Shown here: positions 61,175 to 64,000 of the stretch, piece by piece
How the letters are laid out: the number at the start of each line of letters is the position of its first letter
How positions within the stretch are numbered: the stretch's first letter is position 1
Assembly (NCBI RefSeq): GCF_019599145.1
Contig: NZ_CP080647.1
Span: forward strand, 9,672,001 to 9,736,000
DNA length: 64,000 bases
Direction of reading: 5' to 3'
From: Streptomyces akebiae
Lineage (GTDB): Bacteria > Actinomycetota > Actinomycetes > Streptomycetales > Streptomycetaceae
Notes under the pieces: model-generated
The model's input: only the letters and a program-made list of their open reading frames with translations
What the model was told of the DNA's origin: nothing
Database searches by the model: none
Program-made: the position numbers and the translations under genes

Positions 61175-62311
61175 ATGAAACTGCGTGTCTCTTCGCCGGT
61201 GTTCAAGGGCGGCCTGCATGACGCCCGCACGGCGACCTCCATCGGCCGGCTGCTGGGGCCGGCGTTCGTCGTCTGCTTCGTCACGGGTCTGGTCAGCCAC
61301 TTCATGCAACACCCGCCGGGCTGGCTGGCCCCCAGCATCCCCAGTCGCCCGGCGTGGGGTTACCGGTTCACCCAGGGCCTGCACGTCGCCTCCGGCATCG
61401 CGGCGATTCCCCTGCTGCTGGCCAAGCTGTGGACGGTCTACCCGCGGTTGTTCGCGTGGCCGCCGCTGCGGTCGTTCCGGCACGCGCTGGAGCGTCTGTC
61501 GATCGCGCTGCTGGTGGCCGGCGCCGTCTTCGAGCTGGCGACCGGGCTGTTGAACACGGCTCAGTGGTACCCGTGGCCGTTCTCGTTCGTACCGGTGCAC
61601 TACGCGGTGGCGTGGCTGGTGACGGGGGCGCTGCTGCTGCACATCGCGGTCAGGGCGCCGGAGATCCGGGCGCACTGGAGTCGACGGTCGCCCGGGACGC
61701 TCACACTGCCGGCGCAGGACGCGGCCGACCGGCGGTCGCTGCTGGCCGCGGTGGGGGCAGCTGTCGGGGCTGTCACCCTCACCACGGTGGGCCAGTCCTT
61801 CACCCCGCTGAAGGGCTTGATCCTGTTCGCGCCCCGTCACCCCGATCGGGGTCCGCAGGGCCTGCCCGTCAACCGGACGGCCGCTGCGGCCGGGGTGGGC
61901 CGGATCGCCGACGAGGAGTACCGCCTGGTCGTGGACGGCCCGCGGCGGTACACCCTGACGTTGGACGAGCTGCGCGCACTGCCGCAGCACGAGGTGGAGC
62001 TGCCGATCGCGTGCGTGGAGGGCTGGAGCAAGTCGGCACACTGGTCGGGTGTGCGGGTCGTGGATCTGCTGGAGCGGGCGGGCGCGCGGCCGGATGCACG
62101 GGTGCGGGTGGTGTCCTTGCAACTGCGTGGTGGCTACCGAGTGTCGGAGATGGGGCATGAGCACGCCCGGGATCCGCTGACCCTGCTCGCCCTGCGCCTG
62201 AACGGAGGGGAACTCGACCCCGACCACGGCTACCCGGTGCGGCTCATCGCGCCGAACCGGCCCGGTGTGCTGCAGACCAAGTGGGTGGGTCGGCTGGAGG
62301 TGCTGTCGTGA
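61175..62311 (+). CDS. Cytochrome-b561-like membrane domain fused to sulfite-oxidase-family molybdopterin domain
   Basis: A 378-residue protein. The first 200 residues have four to five membrane helices with His residues placed as in b-type cytochromes (LVSHFMQHPPGWL, GYRFTQGLHVASGIA, VPVHYAVAWLVTGALLLHIA). After a twin-Arg-free linker the C-terminal part (about 225-378) is an oxidoreductase molybdopterin-binding domain with the Mo-ligand Cys in LPIACVEGWSKSAHWSGV and the end YPVRLIAPNRPGVLQTKWVG. It probably passes electrons between the Mo site and quinone within one chain. Substrate is not known. Its stop overlaps the next gene start. Confidence 0.88.
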   Translation: MKLRVSSPVFKGGLHDARTATSIGRLLGPAFVVCFVTGLVSHFMQHPPGWLAPSIPSRPAWGYRFTQGLHVASGIAAIPLLLAKLWTVYPRLFAWPPLRSFRHALERLSIALLVAGAVFELATGLLNTAQWYPWPFSFVPVHYAVAWLVTGALLLHIAVRAPEIRAHWSRRSPGTLTLPAQDAADRRSLLAAVGAAVGAVTLTTVGQSFTPLKGLILFAPRHPDRGPQGLPVNRTAAAAGVGRIADEEYRLVVDGPRRYTLTLDELRALPQHEVELPIACVEGWSKSAHWSGVRVVDLLERAGARPDARVRVVSLQLRGGYRVSEMGHEHARDPLTLLALRLNGGELDPDHGYPVRLIAPNRPGVLQTKWVGRLEVLS

Positions 62312-62709
62312 GGGCGACGCGGGTCCTCGCGGGCGTGGCCGGTGTAGCACTCATGGGCTTCGGTGTGTCGCTGTTGCTGGAAGTCCGTGACCTGACCGGC
62401 GTTCTGGTCTGGCTGGGAGGGGCGGTTGTCCTCCACGACGTGGTGATCGCGCCGCTGGTGCTGCTTGCCGGACTGGTGGCGGTGCGCGGTCGTGCGCGTG
62501 GCCCCGTGCGCGGGGCGCTGGTTGTCGCGGGCGCCTTGACGGTGGTGGCGTTGCCCGCCCTGCTCCGCCCGGGACGAACGGCCAACTCCTCCGTGCTGCC
62601 GCTGGATTACCCGCGCAACTGGATGATCGCACTGGTCGTCGTGGCCGCGGGGACAGCGCTCGTCCTGGCCGCTCGGGGACTCATCCGCCGTCGGCGGCCG
62701 CCGACATGA
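62308..62709 (+). CDS. Small membrane protein coupled to the molybdopterin gene
   Basis: A 133-residue protein with about four helices (VLAGVAGVALMGFGVSLLL, GVLVWLGGAVVLHDVVIAPL, ALVVAGALTVVALPALL, MIALVVVAAGTALVLAARGL). The GTG overlaps the previous stop codon, so it is probably made together with the molybdopterin fusion and may be a partner subunit. The HDVVIAPL segment carries a membrane His. No specific family function was recognised. Confidence 0.8.
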   Translation: MRATRVLAGVAGVALMGFGVSLLLEVRDLTGVLVWLGGAVVLHDVVIAPLVLLAGLVAVRGRARGPVRGALVVAGALTVVALPALLRPGRTANSSVLPLDYPRNWMIALVVVAAGTALVLAARGLIRRRRPPT

Positions 62710-62802
62710 GGAAGGCGGCGGCCGCGCCGCGCCGTCTTACGGGTGTCTTACGCCTTCCCGCCGGACGGTGCCGCTGAGCAGAGGGCCTCCTACGGTGACC
62801 GG

Positions 62803-63423
62803 ATGCGATCCCTCCGTGTTCTTCGTTCAACGGCGCTGGTGACGGCCGCGCCACTGATGCTGGCCGTCGCGGGTCTGCTGCATCCGCGGCATCTGACGGC
62901 GGCGACGGCAGGTGACTGGGCGGGACTGCACATTGCCCTGCTGCCCGTGTTCCCTCTTCTGGCGCTCGGCCTGATCGTCCCGTTGTGGGGCAGGCCGGGC
63001 CGGGATGCCGAGGGTGCCTTGACGGTGCTCGCGTGGTCCGGGTGCCTGGTCTACGCGGCGTACTACTCCGGGCTCGACGCGGTGGCGGGGATCTCCGCCG
63101 GCACCGTGGTGGATCACGGCATCCGTGGCGCGGCCGGACGGCTGTTCGCGGTCGGCGGCGACCTGGGCCGGACGGGGGTGTACGCGCTGGCCGTGGCCTG
63201 CCTCGCCACGTGCGCGGTGCTGTGGCGCCGGCACGGGGCACGGGTCCTGCCGGGGTCCGTGGTGCTCCTCGCCGCCTGCTGGTTCTTCGTCGACAGCCAC
63301 ATCTTCTGGCCGCGAGGCGTGTTCACCATGCTCGGCTTCGCCGTCGCCTTCACCCTGTTGACGGTGACGACGTACCGGCCGGCGAAGGACACGGCACGGA
63401 CCGAAACGCCTGCGAACCGCTGA
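62803..63423 (+). CDS. Integral membrane protein, unknown function
   Basis: A 206-residue protein with about six helices, starting MRSLRVLRSTALVTAAPLML. A TACGGT -10-like element ends six bases before the ATG, so the mRNA is probably leaderless; the frame upstream of this ATG is not conserved. His and Asp residues near helix ends (LLHPRHLTAA, VDSHIFWPRG) are notable. No family function was recognised. Confidence 0.75.
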   Translation: MRSLRVLRSTALVTAAPLMLAVAGLLHPRHLTAATAGDWAGLHIALLPVFPLLALGLIVPLWGRPGRDAEGALTVLAWSGCLVYAAYYSGLDAVAGISAGTVVDHGIRGAAGRLFAVGGDLGRTGVYALAVACLATCAVLWRRHGARVLPGSVVLLAACWFFVDSHIFWPRGVFTMLGFAVAFTLLTVTTYRPAKDTARTETPANR

Positions 63424-63494
63424 AAGGCTTACGAACCGCTGACGTTCCCGAGCCGATCGGCCCGCGGGCGCATGGACGGCCCTACGGTCGGAGC

Positions 63495-64000
63495 ATGTTG
63501 ATCCTGGTCACCGGAGGTGCGGGCTTCATCGGCTCGCACGTCGTCACCGCCCTCGTCGGCGCCGGGCACGCGGTGCGCGTCCTCGACGCACTGCTGCCCG
63601 CCGCCCACCGCACCGCGCCGCAGATCCCTCCCGGGGTGGACTGGCGGCACGCGGACGTCCGTGACAGGGCGGCCGTCACCGACGCCTTGCGGGGCGTGGA
63701 CGCCGTCTGCCATCAGGCCGCGATGGTGGGCCTCGGCAAGGACTTCGCCGACGCGCCCGACTACGTAGGCTGCAACGATCTCGGTACCGCGGTGCTGCTG
63801 GCCGGCATGGCGGAGGCCGGGGTGAGGCGCCTGGTGCTGGCGAGTTCGATGGTGGTGTACGGCGAGGGGCGCTACACATGCTCCCGGCACGGCGTGGTCC
63901 GGCCGGGGCCGCGCCTGGTGGCGGACCTGGAGGCGAGGTGCTTCGAACCGCCGTGTCCGCACTGCGGTGAGCCGCTCACCGGCGGGCTGGTGGACGAGGA
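63495..64000 (+). CDS. NAD-dependent sugar epimerase/dehydratase (3' part outside window)
   Basis: The visible 168 residues begin with the Rossmann motif MLILVTGGAGFIGSHVVTAL and continue through DVRDRAAV, CHQAAMVGLG and the catalytic Ser region LASSMVVYGEGRYTCSRHG. The Tyr-x3-Lys lies beyond the edge. An insert with CFEPPCPHCGEPL looks like a zinc-knuckle and is found in a subgroup of actinobacterial extended SDR enzymes. TACGGT ends six bases before the ATG, suggesting a leaderless transcript as in the gene upstream. Sugar substrate cannot be told. Confidence 0.88.
   Translation, partial: MLILVTGGAGFIGSHVVTALVGAGHAVRVLDALLPAAHRTAPQIPPGVDWRHADVRDRAAVTDALRGVDAVCHQAAMVGLGKDFADAPDYVGCNDLGTAVLLAGMAEAGVRRLVLASSMVVYGEGRYTCSRHGVVRPGPRLVADLEARCFEPPCPHCGEPLTGGLVDE

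Overview
The window looks like chromosomal DNA of a Streptomyces or close relative. GC is very high with strong third-position bias, many starts are GTG/TTG, several promoters look leaderless, and the common Streptomyces palindrome carrying a GGGGCGCGGGGAACTGCGCGA core is present. No RNA gene or CRISPR array was found.

1-10 kb is a nickel/cobalt homeostasis island. A cobalamin riboswitch leads into cbiM-cbiN-cbiQ (minus strand, running off the left edge). A divergent NiCoT permease has a Nur-box-like dyad upstream. A His-tailed MFS exporter is divergent from an ArsR repressor that carries the nickel/cobalt alpha5 ligand pattern, with a perfect 11+8+11 operator between them. An EEP-family enzyme and a tandem GH43 protein follow.

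9.5-22.2 kb is an iron-siderophore locus: a FhuF-type reductase, two FecCD permeases, an ATPase, a binding lipoprotein, then ATP-grasp, NIS synthetase, MFS, NIS synthetase and PLP decarboxylase. The last five follow the gene order of vibrioferrin pvsABCDE. Two iron boxes (IdeR/DmdR type) lie in the divergent promoter region.

22.2-28.4 kb holds pobA, a DUF6479 protein, a Cys-rich copper-storage protein, a FadE26-like acyl-CoA dehydrogenase under a perfect KstR-type palindrome, a decayed group II intron, an IS701-family fragment, a frameshifted DUF6343 gene, a small membrane protein and a uracil-DNA-glycosylase-like protein.

28.5-39.7 kb is a secreted LamG protein, a giant RHS protein with a variable C-terminal tip, and two small similar membrane proteins that are candidate immunity genes.

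39.8-47.6 kb is the most novel part. Two paralogous proteins fuse an OmpR-type winged helix to an alpha/beta hydrolase. They surround a small secreted protein gene, a 4-coumarate-CoA-ligase-like gene and a Vps62/aerolysin-like protein gene. The secreted-protein and pore-like genes share a promoter with CCTCAG repeats at exact 11-bp spacing (a SARP-like arrangement) plus a conserved 21-bp downstream block.

47.7-53.4 kb is a decayed accessory stretch (broken DM13 gene, TnsA-derived fusion, broken glxA) that contains a complete second rpoA outside any ribosomal operon. 53.4-64 kb holds a TlpA/CcdA pair, a membrane pseudokinase, a GT-C-like membrane protein, a DUF1996 secreted protein, a cytochrome-b561-like/molybdopterin fusion, two membrane proteins and the start of an NAD-dependent epimerase.
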